DNA of 64,000 bases from NCBI RefSeq assembly GCF_016742135.1, contig NZ_JACVCG010000007.1, forward strand, positions 1 through 64,000, read 5' to 3'. Source of the stretch: Brevundimonas sp. GTDB lineage: Bacteria; Pseudomonadota; Alphaproteobacteria; Caulobacterales; Caulobacteraceae. Within the stretch, counting starts at the first letter, position 1. Each line of letters begins with the position of its first letter. Below, one piece after another: positions 27,981 to 36,879 of this stretch. Under the pieces are notes generated by a model. It did not search any database and was not told where the DNA came from. It was given only the letters and a program-made list of their open reading frames with translations. The translations under genes were made by a program, and so were the position numbers.

Positions 27981-28955
27981 ATGAAATCCCACATCACCCT
28001 GGCGTCCATCCTTGCGCTGTCGGCGGCGTTGGCCCTGCCCGCCATGGCGGCGGATCAGGATCGCGGAAACGGCAACGGCCGGGGACAGGACGCCCGGGCC
28101 GAGCGGCAGGGCGGCCCGGGCAATGGCAACCGGAGCAATCCCGGGCGCGGCAATGACAACGCCCGCAAGGATGACCGTGGTCCCCCGGCGGCGCGCGGTA
28201 ACGGCAACGCCCCCGTGCCGCCGCAGGGCCCGGCGCGAGGACCGGCTCGCGACGCCAGCCGGGATGACCGAAAGGCGGAAAGGCGGCCGGATATGCCCGG
28301 CCCGGTGACGGTGCCGGGACGGCGCGATGATCGCGCCGAGCCGGTGATGACCCTGTTCCGCGACGGTCGTGCGACCTCCCCGGGTCTGATCAGGGGCTGC
28401 CCCCCCGGATTGGCCCGGAAGAACAACGGCTGTCTGCCGCCCGGTCAGGAGCGCCAGATGCGGCGCGAGGCATGGGGCCGCTACGACGGTTACTGGCTGC
28501 GCGCGGATGACCGCTATCGGTATCGTTACGATGACGGCTACCTGTACCGCTACGACCGCAACGGGGGGCTGACCGGTTGGCTGCCCGCCCTCGGCGGGGC
28601 ACTCGGCATGGGCAATGTCTGGCCCAGCCAGTACAGCTATCAGCCGGCGCCGCAGTACTACAGCCAATACTATGGCCTGAACGACCGCTACAGTTACCGC
28701 TACGCCGATGGGGTGCTGTACGGGGTCGACCCGCAGACCCAGGCGATCCAGTCGGTGGTGGCCCTGTTGACGGGCCAGCCATGGACGGTCGGACAGGCCA
28801 TGCCGCAAGGCTATGACATCTATAATGTGCCCTATGCCTATCGCGGCCAGTACGTCGACAGTCCGCAGTCCTGGTACCGGTACAGCGACGGCTATGTCTA
28901 TCAGGTCGACCCGACGACCCGGCTGGTGCAGGCCGTAATCGAGTTGCTGGCATAA
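27981..28955 (+). CDS. Secreted Tyr- and Arg-rich protein with YRY repeats
   Basis: 324 residues with a signal peptide (to about residue 23). The first half is a basic, Gly/Asn/Arg-rich low-complexity segment. A conserved-looking centre follows (GCPPGLARKNNGCLPPGQ, two cysteines). The C-terminal half repeats a short unit with YRYRYDDGYLYRYDR, RYSYRYADGVLYGVDP and RYSDGYVYQVDP, each about 90 residues apart. This suggests a beta-type repeat protein in the periplasm or envelope. No family function is recognised. Confidence 0.75.
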   Translation: MKSHITLASILALSAALALPAMAADQDRGNGNGRGQDARAERQGGPGNGNRSNPGRGNDNARKDDRGPPAARGNGNAPVPPQGPARGPARDASRDDRKAERRPDMPGPVTVPGRRDDRAEPVMTLFRDGRATSPGLIRGCPPGLARKNNGCLPPGQERQMRREAWGRYDGYWLRADDRYRYRYDDGYLYRYDRNGGLTGWLPALGGALGMGNVWPSQYSYQPAPQYYSQYYGLNDRYSYRYADGVLYGVDPQTQAIQSVVALLTGQPWTVGQAMPQGYDIYNVPYAYRGQYVDSPQSWYRYSDGYVYQVDPTTRLVQAVIELLA

Positions 28956-28973
28956 GCCGAAAGGAGTTTGAGG

Positions 28974-29552
28974 ATGCGGATATATTCTCACAGACTGTTG
29001 GTCTCGGTCGCCGTTGTGGGCGGGCTCGGCATTGCGCTGGCCGCCTGTGATCCGGCACCCCGCGAGGGCGGGACGGGAGCTGAGGTTGCGTCGACAGGGT
29101 CGGAGCGGACCCTGACCGGAGCGCTGGGCAGTCAGGCCGATGTGGCCCAGTTTCGGCAGGTGCTGGACAATGCGGGTCTCGCCGATGTCCTGGAGGGCGT
29201 GGGTCCCTATACCGTGTTCGCGCCTACGGACCCGGCCATGGGTGCGGATGCCGACGGCCTCAAGGACGAAGCCAGGTCCGCCGAGGCGGCCGCGCTGGTC
29301 CGCGCTCACATCGTCCCGGGTGTCGTCGGTCGGGCTGACATCAATGCCGCGATCGACGCCTCCCCAGATGGTCAGGCCCGCATGCGGACCATGGACGATG
29401 GGCTGCTGACCTTCACCCGGGAGGGCGAGACGATCGTGGTTTCCGCTTCGGAGGGCACATCCGCGCGTCTGGCCGGGACCGAGGTTCAGGCCCGCAACGG
29501 CGTGGTCCAGCCAATTGACGCGGTCCTGGTAAGGATCGAGGCGGCGGAGTAA
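28974..29552 (+). CDS. Fasciclin-domain lipoprotein
   Basis: 192 residues from ATG 28974, which has AAGGAG 7 bases upstream. The signal ends in a lipobox (IALAAC). The rest is one FAS1 domain: QFRQVLDNAGLADVLEGVGPYTVFAPTDPA (FAS1 H1 box), LVRAHIVPGVV and GVVQPIDAVLV (H2 box). FAS1 proteins mediate adhesion or matrix interactions; here it is probably anchored to the outer membrane or inner membrane. It starts 18 bases after the Tyr-rich protein stop, so the two may form an operon. Confidence 0.88.
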   Translation: MRIYSHRLLVSVAVVGGLGIALAACDPAPREGGTGAEVASTGSERTLTGALGSQADVAQFRQVLDNAGLADVLEGVGPYTVFAPTDPAMGADADGLKDEARSAEAAALVRAHIVPGVVGRADINAAIDASPDGQARMRTMDDGLLTFTREGETIVVSASEGTSARLAGTEVQARNGVVQPIDAVLVRIEAAE

Positions 29553-29567
29553 CGCCGCAGCCTGAAA

Positions 29568-29819
29568 TCAGGCCGAGCCGGCCATATAGTCGTAGACGTC
29601 GGCAGGGCGTGTGACGGTGATGGCGATGCGGTCGTCGCTGATCGAAATCTCGCCGCGCGCGATCGGGTGGTTGTTCGCCAGGATCCAGACCTCGTCCGAC
29701 TCGGTGGCATTCAGCGGGATGACGGCACCCCGGCCCATCTTGAGCAGTTGCGCCATGGGCAGGACGGAGCGACCGAGGACGACGGAAATCTCGACATCGA
29801 CGGCGTTGATCTGACTCAT
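29568..29819 (-). CDS. Short stand-alone FliN/SpoA-domain protein
   Basis: 83 residues from ATG 29819. The whole protein is a SpoA (surface presentation of antigens) domain: [55 protein letters not shown]. This is the core of FliN, which forms the lower C-ring of the flagellar motor switch. It lacks the N-terminal extension normal for Caulobacter FliN, and no other flagellar genes are nearby. It may be the true switch protein in a small version or a paralogue with a different role. Confidence 0.85.
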   Translation of the reverse strand: MSQINAVDVEISVVLGRSVLPMAQLLKMGRGAVIPLNATESDEVWILANNHPIARGEISISDDRIAITVTRPADVYDYMAGSA

Positions 29820-29910
29820 GACGGACTCAGGGCTACTGGATGGGCTGCTACTGGATGGGCTTCGGGTTGGAGCTTGCATGGGGACCCCCGAGCGCCACAT
29901 TGGAGGGGTC

Positions 29911-30618
29911 ATGCTTTCCCAAGCCTTAAGCTCCGCCGATTCGCCCTTGTTGCGCGCCGATTCCCGTCCCGTCGAATGGGTGGTGTCGACGGGACATGCC
30001 GATTACGGGGAGGCGGAGGCCGCGATGGAGGCCCGCGTGGCGGCCATTCATGCGGGCGAGGCCGCCGAGCGTATCTGGCTGCTGGAGCATCCGCCGCTCT
30101 ATACCGCCGGGGTTTCGGCGAAGGATGACGACCTGATCGACCCCCGCTTTCCGGTCCACCGAACGGGGCGGGGCGGGCAGTTCACCTATCACGGGCCGGG
30201 ACAGCGAGTGGCCTATGTGATGCTGGACCTGGCGGAGCGGGGACGCGACGTGCGGGGCCTTGTTCGCGGGCTGGAGCGCTGGATCATCGGGGCGCTGGCC
30301 GAGTTCGGCGTCGAGGGCGAGGTCAAGGACGGCCGGGTGGGCGTCTGGGTCACCCGCAAGGGTCCCGGATGGTCGCGCGAGGACAAGATCGCCGCCATCG
30401 GGGTCAAGGTACGCAAATGGGTCAGCTTTCACGGTATCAGCCTGAATGTGGAGCCGGACCTGGACCATTTCGGAGGGATCGTGCCCTGTGGCATCCGGGA
30501 GCACGGCGTCACCAGCCTGCACGATCTGGGCGTTCTGGCGAGCATGGACGAGATCGACGCGGCGCTGAAAACCAGCTTCGAGCGCGAATTCGGCCCAACG
30601 GTCGCAGGGCAACCTTAA
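29911..30618 (+). CDS. lipB: Lipoyl(octanoyl) transferase
   Basis: 235 residues from ATG 29911, which has TGGAGGGG in front; it is divergent from the FliN-like gene. Conserved parts are [37 protein letters not shown], the catalytic Lys in [15 protein letters not shown] and the catalytic Cys in GGIVPCGI. It moves octanoyl groups from acyl carrier protein to lipoyl domains such as GcvH in this window and the 2-oxoacid dehydrogenases. LipA then adds sulfur. Confidence 0.96.
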   Translation: MLSQALSSADSPLLRADSRPVEWVVSTGHADYGEAEAAMEARVAAIHAGEAAERIWLLEHPPLYTAGVSAKDDDLIDPRFPVHRTGRGGQFTYHGPGQRVAYVMLDLAERGRDVRGLVRGLERWIIGALAEFGVEGEVKDGRVGVWVTRKGPGWSREDKIAAIGVKVRKWVSFHGISLNVEPDLDHFGGIVPCGIREHGVTSLHDLGVLASMDEIDAALKTSFEREFGPTVAGQP

Positions 30619-30665
30619 CCTTGCAGTGGCATCCTCCTCCAGAATCAGGGGGTTGAGATCAGTTC

Positions 30666-32267
30666 ATGTCTTCGCTGGCGGCGCTTTCCTCTGTTCCCGA
30701 CGATCTGGTCGATGCCAGCACCTTTTTCGACGTCTCGCTGGACATGCTGTGCATCCGCGACCTGCAGGGCCGGGTCGTCAAGGTCAGCCGCTCGTGGGAA
30801 ACCACCCTGGGCTGGAGCCCCGAGGAGCTGGAAGGGCGCTATCTGCTGGAGCTGCTGCATCCGGATGACGAGCCCTGTACCCGGGTCACGGTGAACCAGG
30901 TCGAGGATCTGGCTGCCGGCGGTTTCGTCAGCGGCTTCATCAATCGCTATCGCCACAAGAACGGCAGCTATCGCCAGCTGGAATGGCAGGCCCGGCGCTA
31001 TGGCGACAAGATCTACGCCGTGGCGCGGGACGTGACCGGACGCGAGGCGGCGCGCAAGGAACTGGAAGCCGCCAAGCTGGCCGCCGAGGCCGCCAGCCAG
31101 GCCAAGTCCGACTTTCTGGCCAATATGAGCCATGAGATCCGCACGCCCCTGAACGGGGTCATCGGCCTGATCGGCGCCCTGCAGGCGGACGATCTGACCC
31201 CGCGCCAGCGAGAACTGGTCGATCTGATCGCCCGGTCGGGCGAGAGCCTTGAGCGCCTGGTCTCCGACATTCTGGACGTCTCGAAGGTCGAGGCCGGCCA
31301 GCTGGAGATCGTGCCGGTCGACATGGATCTGCTGGACGAGCTGGAGCCGGCCATCGCCACGGCCCGGGCCAGGGCCGAGGCGCGGGACGTGGCCTTTGTC
31401 GTCGACATCGGCCCGCGGGCGCGGGGCCGGTTTCTGGCCGATGCCGGGCGGATCCGGCAGGTGCTGACCAATCTGCTGTCCAATGCGGTCAAGTTCACCG
31501 AGGCGGGTGAGGTTGCCCTGTCCGTGGACATCGAGGACGACACGCCGGAGCCTGACGTCAGCCAGCTAACCCTGACGGTCAGGGACACGGGTGTCGGCTT
31601 TGACGCGACGGCCGGCCAGGGCCTGTTCGAGCGCTTTACCCAGGCGGACAGCACCATCACCCGCCGGTTCGGGGGGACGGGCCTGGGCCTGTCGATCTGC
31701 CGGTCGCTGACGGAGATGATGGGGGGCGACATCCGGGCGACCTCGGTCCCCGGTCAGGGCAGTACCTTTACCGTCACCCTGCCGCTGTGCCGCACACGGT
31801 CGCTGGAGGCCTATGACGCCGGCAAGGTAGCCGATCAGGCGCGGGCCGAAATGATCCCGCTGCGTCCGCTTCGCACCCGGGCGGACGCGCCCGTGCGGGT
31901 GTTGCTGGCGGAGGACCATCCGGTCAACCAGCGCGTCGTGGAGGCCATGCTGGCGGGGCAGCCCTATGAGCTGACCATCGTCGAGAACGGTGCCCTGGCG
32001 GTCGAGGCCGTGGCCGAAGGCGCCTTTGATGTCGTGCTGATGGACATGCAGATGCCGGTGATGGACGGCCTGGCCGCCACCCGCGCCATCCGCGCGACAG
32101 ATGCGGGGCGTCGCCTGCCGATCATCATGCTGAGCGCCAATGCCATGCCCCGGCATCTGGAGCAGGCGAAAGACGCCGGTGCTGACCAGCACGTCTCCAA
32201 ACCGGTGACGCCGGCGACCCTGCTGGGCGCGCTGGAGGCGGCGATGCGCCTGGGTGTGGCGGCGTGA
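30666..32267 (+). CDS. PAS hybrid sensor histidine kinase with receiver domain
   Basis: 533 residues without membrane segments. Order: PAS domain (about 18-125), HisKA with the phospho-acceptor in SHEIRTPLNG (H156), HATPase_c with GTGLGLSICRSL (G boxes), and a C-terminal receiver domain with phospho-acceptor Asp in VLMDMQMPVMDG (D460). It is a soluble hybrid kinase that senses an intracellular signal through the PAS domain. No response regulator or phosphotransfer protein is adjacent. It overlaps the next gene by four bases (GTGA). Confidence 0.94.
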   Translation: MSSLAALSSVPDDLVDASTFFDVSLDMLCIRDLQGRVVKVSRSWETTLGWSPEELEGRYLLELLHPDDEPCTRVTVNQVEDLAAGGFVSGFINRYRHKNGSYRQLEWQARRYGDKIYAVARDVTGREAARKELEAAKLAAEAASQAKSDFLANMSHEIRTPLNGVIGLIGALQADDLTPRQRELVDLIARSGESLERLVSDILDVSKVEAGQLEIVPVDMDLLDELEPAIATARARAEARDVAFVVDIGPRARGRFLADAGRIRQVLTNLLSNAVKFTEAGEVALSVDIEDDTPEPDVSQLTLTVRDTGVGFDATAGQGLFERFTQADSTITRRFGGTGLGLSICRSLTEMMGGDIRATSVPGQGSTFTVTLPLCRTRSLEAYDAGKVADQARAEMIPLRPLRTRADAPVRVLLAEDHPVNQRVVEAMLAGQPYELTIVENGALAVEAVAEGAFDVVLMDMQMPVMDGLAATRAIRATDAGRRLPIIMLSANAMPRHLEQAKDAGADQHVSKPVTPATLLGALEAAMRLGVAA

Positions 32268-32536
32268 GCGCCGGCTCGATCAGCGGCGGGGTGGTTCATG
32301 ACCTTCCGGATGATCTGGGCGCGGCCCTGGCCTCTGACCCGGCGGCGCTGAAGACCTGGGAAGACATCACCCCCCTGGCCCGCAACGAATGGATCTGCTG
32401 GACCATCTCGGTCAAGCGGGACGAGACGCGGGCGAAACACGTCACCCAGGCGCTGGAAAATCTGGCGGCCGGCAAGCGCCGGCCCTGCTGCTGGCCGGGC
32501 TGCCCGCATCGGGAGCGGGGAGGCGAGCGCGTCTGA
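32264..32536 (+). CDS. YdeI/OmpD-associated family protein
   Basis: 90 residues from GTG 32264, which overlaps the histidine kinase stop. The segment PDDLGAALASDPAALKTWEDITPLARNEWICWTISVKRDETRAKHVTQALENLAAGKRRPCCWPGC is the YdeI/OmpD-associated (OmdA) helical domain. Members have been linked to bacteriocin or peptide resistance, but the activity is unknown. It is probably expressed together with the kinase. Confidence 0.8.
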   Translation: MSAGSISGGVVHDLPDDLGAALASDPAALKTWEDITPLARNEWICWTISVKRDETRAKHVTQALENLAAGKRRPCCWPGCPHRERGGERV

Positions 32537-32613
32537 CACCCCGCTCGTGCGCATCTTTGCAGACGTCTGCCGCGCCGCTAGCCTGCCATCTGTAGCGGCT
32601 GGAGGGCGCGTTC

Positions 32614-33318
32614 ATGACGCATCGGGGGGTGAAGTTGGCCGGGGCGCTCGTGATGGGCCTGTGCCTCGCGTCGTGCGTGACCACGGGCCAGTATATTCTG
32701 GCGCCGGATGCCCAAGGGCTTGTGATCGACACGGCGACCGGTCGGCCGCTTGCGGGGGCGGAGGTTCGCTACGTCGTCCTTGAGGGGGTATCGCCGGTTC
32801 GGACCGGGGCGGACGGGCGGTTCAGTCTGGACGGGCGCGTCGAGCGGCGCACGGGCCTGGTGCTGCCGGTCAGCGGGGTGTATCGGGACACCGCCCGCGT
32901 GCAGGTGTCGGCACCGGGCCTGCCGGACGGCTATGCCACCGTCGGCTTCATCAATGGAATTCGCCCGGGACCGCCCGTTGAGCCGAGGCCGGCCATCTAT
33001 CCGGTGGTCGTGCTGATGTTTCCGGCGGATGCAGGGGAAACCCCGCTTCATGCCCTGATGCAGGACTGTGTCGAGGGCCCTGAGCAGCACCATGCCCTGC
33101 GGATTGTCGCCTATGTGGCAGGCCTCGACGCGGCTGATATGCCGGACTGGTTGACCTCGGATACCGCCGAGGCGCTGGAAGAGCATCTGAGCCAGGTGCT
33201 GCCGTCGTCGGGCTTCAGGGAGTGCGCCCGGATGAGTGAGGCCTGGGCCCTGTACGTTAGCCAGACCGAGGTGCTGGGGACGGTTCGGGCGTCCCGCTAT
33301 GCCCCGGAAATGCCCTGA
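32614..33318 (+). CDS. Lipoprotein with carboxypeptidase-regulatory-like domain
   Basis: 234 residues. The signal peptide ends in a lipobox (MGLCLASC). The next 70 residues, DTATGRPLAGAEVRYVVLEGVSPVRTGADGRFSLDG, have the transthyretin-like beta-sandwich signature of carboxypeptidase-regulatory domains. The C-terminal half is hydrophilic with two cysteines (MQDCVEGPEQ and FRECARM) and no recognised motif. It probably sits in the envelope. The role is unknown. Confidence 0.75.
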   Translation: MTHRGVKLAGALVMGLCLASCVTTGQYILAPDAQGLVIDTATGRPLAGAEVRYVVLEGVSPVRTGADGRFSLDGRVERRTGLVLPVSGVYRDTARVQVSAPGLPDGYATVGFINGIRPGPPVEPRPAIYPVVVLMFPADAGETPLHALMQDCVEGPEQHHALRIVAYVAGLDAADMPDWLTSDTAEALEEHLSQVLPSSGFRECARMSEAWALYVSQTEVLGTVRASRYAPEMP

Positions 33319-33349
33319 CTATGGCCGAGGCGGATCGAGCGAGCGGGTC

Positions 33350-34681
33350 ATGAGCGCCTTCCACCATGTGCTGGTCAACAATCTGGTGGCCAACATCGTC
33401 AACTTCACGGTGTGGTTCGCCCTGACCTTCTGGGTGTTTCTGGAGACGCGCTCGGTGTTCGCCACCGGGATGATCGCGGGGCTTTATCTGGTGCTGACGG
33501 CGGGGCTGGCCTTCTGGTTCGGCAGTCTGGTGGATCACCATCGCAAGAAGAAGGTGATGCTGGCGTCCAGTCTGGCGTCGCTGGGGCTGTATGCGGTGTC
33601 GTTCGGGGTGCTGGCGCTGGCACCCGAGGGGGCGCTGGCGGATGTGGCGAGCGGCTGGCTGTGGGCCCTCATCGGGGTGGTGATGCTGGGCGTGATCGCG
33701 GGCAACATCCGTAGCATCGCCCTGCCGACGCTGGTGACGGCCCTGATCCCCGAGGACCGGCGCGACCGGGCGAACGGACTGGTGGGGATGGTGACCGGGA
33801 TCGGCTTTCTGACGACCTCGGTGATCAGTGGCCTGCTGGTCGCCTGGGCCGGGATGGAGGGGGCGCTGGTATTCGCCCTGGCACTGATCGTGCCGGTGTT
33901 CCTGCATCTGCGGTTCGTGCCGGTGGATGAGCCGGACCCCGCGGTGTTGCGGGCCGAGGCCGGGCAGAGCGGGCCCGCCAAGGTGGACATCCGCGGGACA
34001 ATCAAGGTGATCGGGGTGGTACCGGGCCTGTTCGCCCTGATCCTGTTCGCGACCTTCAACAACTTCCTCGGGGGCGTCTTCATGGCGCTGATGGACGCCT
34101 ATGGGCTGTCGCTGATGCCGGTCGAGGCCTGGGGCTTCTTCTGGGCCGGGGTATCGACCGCCTTCATCCTGAGCGGGATCATCATCTCCCGAACCGGGCT
34201 GGGGAAGAATCCGCTGCGCACGCTGATGATCGTCAATGTGATCTGTTGGGTGGTGGCGGCGCTGTTCACCATCCAGTCGTCGATCGTGCTGCTGGCGATC
34301 GGCTGTTTCATGTGGATGCTGCTGGGCCCCTATGCCGAGGCGGCCGAGCATACGACCCTGCAGAAGGTGGTGCCGTTCGAGCGACAGGGGCGGGTGTTCG
34401 GCTTTGCCCAGTCGGTGGAACAGGCGGCCTCACCCCTGACCGCTTTCCTGATCGCGCCGCTGGCCCAGTTCGTCTTCATCCCGCTGATGACGGACGGCTG
34501 GGGGGCCGATCTGATCGGCGACTGGTACGGGCGCGGGCCCGAGCGCGGCATGGCGCTGGTCTTCACCGTGGCGGGCGTGCTGGGCCTGATCGTCACGTTG
34601 ATCGCCTGGAACTCACGCTACTTCCGCCAGCTGTCGACGGCGTACGCGAGGGGAGTGAAGGCGGAGCCGAACGGGGGCTGA
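33350..34681 (+). CDS. MFS transporter
   Basis: 443 residues from ATG 33350 (MSAFHHVLVNNLVANIVNFTVWF), chosen because hydrophobic segment 1 begins there; the open frame upstream lies over the previous gene. About 12 membrane segments are seen, with the cytoplasmic LVDHHRKKKVM loop between segments 2 and 3 and IPEDRRDRANGLVGMVTGIGF. It resembles the enterobactin exporter-like branch of the major facilitator superfamily. The substrate is not determined. It lies convergent with pccA. Confidence 0.9.
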   Translation: MSAFHHVLVNNLVANIVNFTVWFALTFWVFLETRSVFATGMIAGLYLVLTAGLAFWFGSLVDHHRKKKVMLASSLASLGLYAVSFGVLALAPEGALADVASGWLWALIGVVMLGVIAGNIRSIALPTLVTALIPEDRRDRANGLVGMVTGIGFLTTSVISGLLVAWAGMEGALVFALALIVPVFLHLRFVPVDEPDPAVLRAEAGQSGPAKVDIRGTIKVIGVVPGLFALILFATFNNFLGGVFMALMDAYGLSLMPVEAWGFFWAGVSTAFILSGIIISRTGLGKNPLRTLMIVNVICWVVAALFTIQSSIVLLAIGCFMWMLLGPYAEAAEHTTLQKVVPFERQGRVFGFAQSVEQAASPLTAFLIAPLAQFVFIPLMTDGWGADLIGDWYGRGPERGMALVFTVAGVLGLIVTLIAWNSRYFRQLSTAYARGVKAEPNGG

Positions 34682-34684
34682 GCC

Positions 34685-36667
34685 CTATTCGAACTCGACC
34701 AGCACGTCGTCGGCGGCGACGGGGTCGCCGGCCTGGGCGCCGATGGTCTTGACCACGCCATCGCGTTCGGCCTTGAGGATGTTCTGCATCTTCATGGCTT
34801 CGATGATGGCGACGGTCTCGCCCTCCTTGACCTCCTGGCCCACGGTGACGGGCACGGCGACGACCAGGCCCGGCATGGGGGACTGGATCAGTCTGGAGGT
34901 GTCGGGTGGGACCTTTTCCGGCAGGCGCGCGTAGAGTTCGGCGTGGCGGGGGGACAGGACGCGGACACGAGCGCGCATGGCGCGGTGGCGGATGGTGAAG
35001 CCGTCAGGCACGCGGGCGACCTCGGCCGTAAACGGCGTGCCGTCCAGAACCGCGCGGAACTGGGCCAGGCCCGGCGACCAGTCGATTTCCGACAGGATCA
35101 GGGTACGCTCCTCATCCGGCAGGGTGACAGCCAGGTTTTCATCCTCATCGACCGCGAGGCTGGCCGGGACGGTTTCGCCGCCCACCAGCACCGTCCAGTC
35201 GCTGCGGCTGTCCGGATCGCCGGACTGTTCGACCTGCACGGCCTTCATGGCGAGGCTCGCGGCCAGCATGACGTCGCGGCCGAAACCGGCCACGGGCACG
35301 CCGTGGAAGCCGTCGGGAAATTCGTCGGTGATGTAGCGGGTGGTCAGGGCCCCGGAGCGGAAGCGCTCCTGATCCATGACGGCGGCGAGGAAGGGAACAT
35401 TGTGGCCGACGCCCTCAAGGTGGGTGTCCTCCAGCGCGCGGGCCATGCCGTCGATGGCGGCCTCGCGCGTTTCGCCCCAGGTGCACAGCTTGGCGATCAT
35501 GGGGTCGTAGAACATGCTGATCTCGTCGCCCTCGCGGACGCCGGAATCGTTGCGGACCAGATAGCCGTCCTGCTCGCCCTCGCGCGGCTGTTCATACCGC
35601 ACCAGCCGGCCGATCGACGGCAGGAAGCCGCGATAGGGATCCTCGGCATAGATGCGGCTCTCGATCGCCCAGCCGCGAATCTTCAGGTCCTTCTGGGTGA
35701 TGTTCAGCGGGTCGCCCCAGGCCGAGCGGATCATCTGTTCGACCAGATCGACGCCGGTAATCAGCTCGGTGACCGGGTGCTCGACCTGCAGCCGGGTGTT
35801 CATCTCGAGGAAGTAGAAGCTCTTGTCCTGACCCGCGACGAATTCGACCGTGCCGGCGGAGTCGTAGTTCACGGCCTTGGCCAGGGCGATGGCCTGTTCG
35901 CCCATGGCCTTGCGGGTCTTTTCATCGAGCAGGGGGGAGGGGGCCTCCTCGATGACCTTCTGATTGCGACGCTGGATCGAGCATTCGCGCTCGAACAGGT
36001 GGACGACATTGCCGTGCTTGTCGCCCATCACCTGGATTTCGATGTGGCGGGGGTTTTCGATGAATTTCTCGAGGAAGACCCGGTCGTCGCCGAAGGCGGA
36101 TTTCGCCTCGGCCTTCACCGAGGAGAAGCCGTCAGCCATGTCGGCATCGGAGTGGGCGACGCGGATGCCCTTGCCGCCGCCGCCAGCCGAGGCCTTGATC
36201 ATGATCGGATAGCCGATCTCACGCGCGATGCGGACGGCCTCTTCCGGCGTTTCGATCAGGCCCATATGGCCGGGCACGGTCGAGACCCCGGCCTCGGCGG
36301 CCAGCTTTTTCGAGCTGATCTTGTCGCCCATGGCCTCGATGGCTTCGGGATTGGGGCCGATGAAGGCGATGCCCTCGTCGCGCAGGCGGCGGGCGAAACC
36401 CGCGTTCTCCGACAGGAAGCCAAAGCCGGGGTGTACAGCCTCTGCGCCGGTTTGTCGCACGGCGTCGACGATGCGGTCGGCCAGAAGATAGGATTCAGAC
36501 GCGGGAGCCGGGCCGATCAACACGGCCTCATCCGCCATTTCGACGGCCAGCGATCCGGCGTCGGCCTCGGAATAGACCTGGACCGTCCGGATGCCCATGC
36601 GGCGGCAGGTCTTGATGATACGGACGGCGATCTCGCCCCGGTTGGCGATCAGAATCTTGGCGAACAT
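34685..36667 (-). CDS. pccA: Propionyl-CoA carboxylase alpha-type subunit
   Basis: 660 residues from ATG 36667 (MFAKILIANRGEIAVRII). Order: biotin carboxylase N-domain, ATP-grasp (AGGGGKGIRVAH), BC C-domain (LQVEHPVTELITGVDLVEQM), a linker and a C-terminal biotinyl domain with the carrier Lys in EAMKMQN. The C-terminal half after the BC domain matches the propionyl-CoA carboxylase alpha arrangement. It carboxylates biotin for the beta subunit, which converts propionyl-CoA to methylmalonyl-CoA; the beta gene is not in this window. It is distinct from liuD at 61549, a paralogue. Confidence 0.9.
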   Translation of the reverse strand: MFAKILIANRGEIAVRIIKTCRRMGIRTVQVYSEADAGSLAVEMADEAVLIGPAPASESYLLADRIVDAVRQTGAEAVHPGFGFLSENAGFARRLRDEGIAFIGPNPEAIEAMGDKISSKKLAAEAGVSTVPGHMGLIETPEEAVRIAREIGYPIMIKASAGGGGKGIRVAHSDADMADGFSSVKAEAKSAFGDDRVFLEKFIENPRHIEIQVMGDKHGNVVHLFERECSIQRRNQKVIEEAPSPLLDEKTRKAMGEQAIALAKAVNYDSAGTVEFVAGQDKSFYFLEMNTRLQVEHPVTELITGVDLVEQMIRSAWGDPLNITQKDLKIRGWAIESRIYAEDPYRGFLPSIGRLVRYEQPREGEQDGYLVRNDSGVREGDEISMFYDPMIAKLCTWGETREAAIDGMARALEDTHLEGVGHNVPFLAAVMDQERFRSGALTTRYITDEFPDGFHGVPVAGFGRDVMLAASLAMKAVQVEQSGDPDSRSDWTVLVGGETVPASLAVDEDENLAVTLPDEERTLILSEIDWSPGLAQFRAVLDGTPFTAEVARVPDGFTIRHRAMRARVRVLSPRHAELYARLPEKVPPDTSRLIQSPMPGLVVAVPVTVGQEVKEGETVAIIEAMKMQNILKAERDGVVKTIGAQAGDPVAADDVLVEFE

Positions 36668-36879
36668 TCCCGGTTCCATCGACATCGCCGGATGTGGGAG
36701 ATCAACGCACTGTGATCTCGCCTTGAGGCGACGGCCCCGATTAGGCCGTGATCCGGTGCGAGTAAACCGGCTTACGGACCGGGGGGTTCGCTTGATCGGC
36801 GTTCGGGGTTGGCAAGCCCCTGCCTGATCGGCTTTAACGTCCGGGTATCTCCCCTGACACGACCACTGGAGCCTTTCGT

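Noticed and set aside
34685-36667. pccA as a second methylcrotonyl-CoA carboxylase subunit
   Set aside because: The long region between carboxylase and biotinyl domains and the lack of liu neighbours fit the propionyl-CoA type better; liuD is at 61549.
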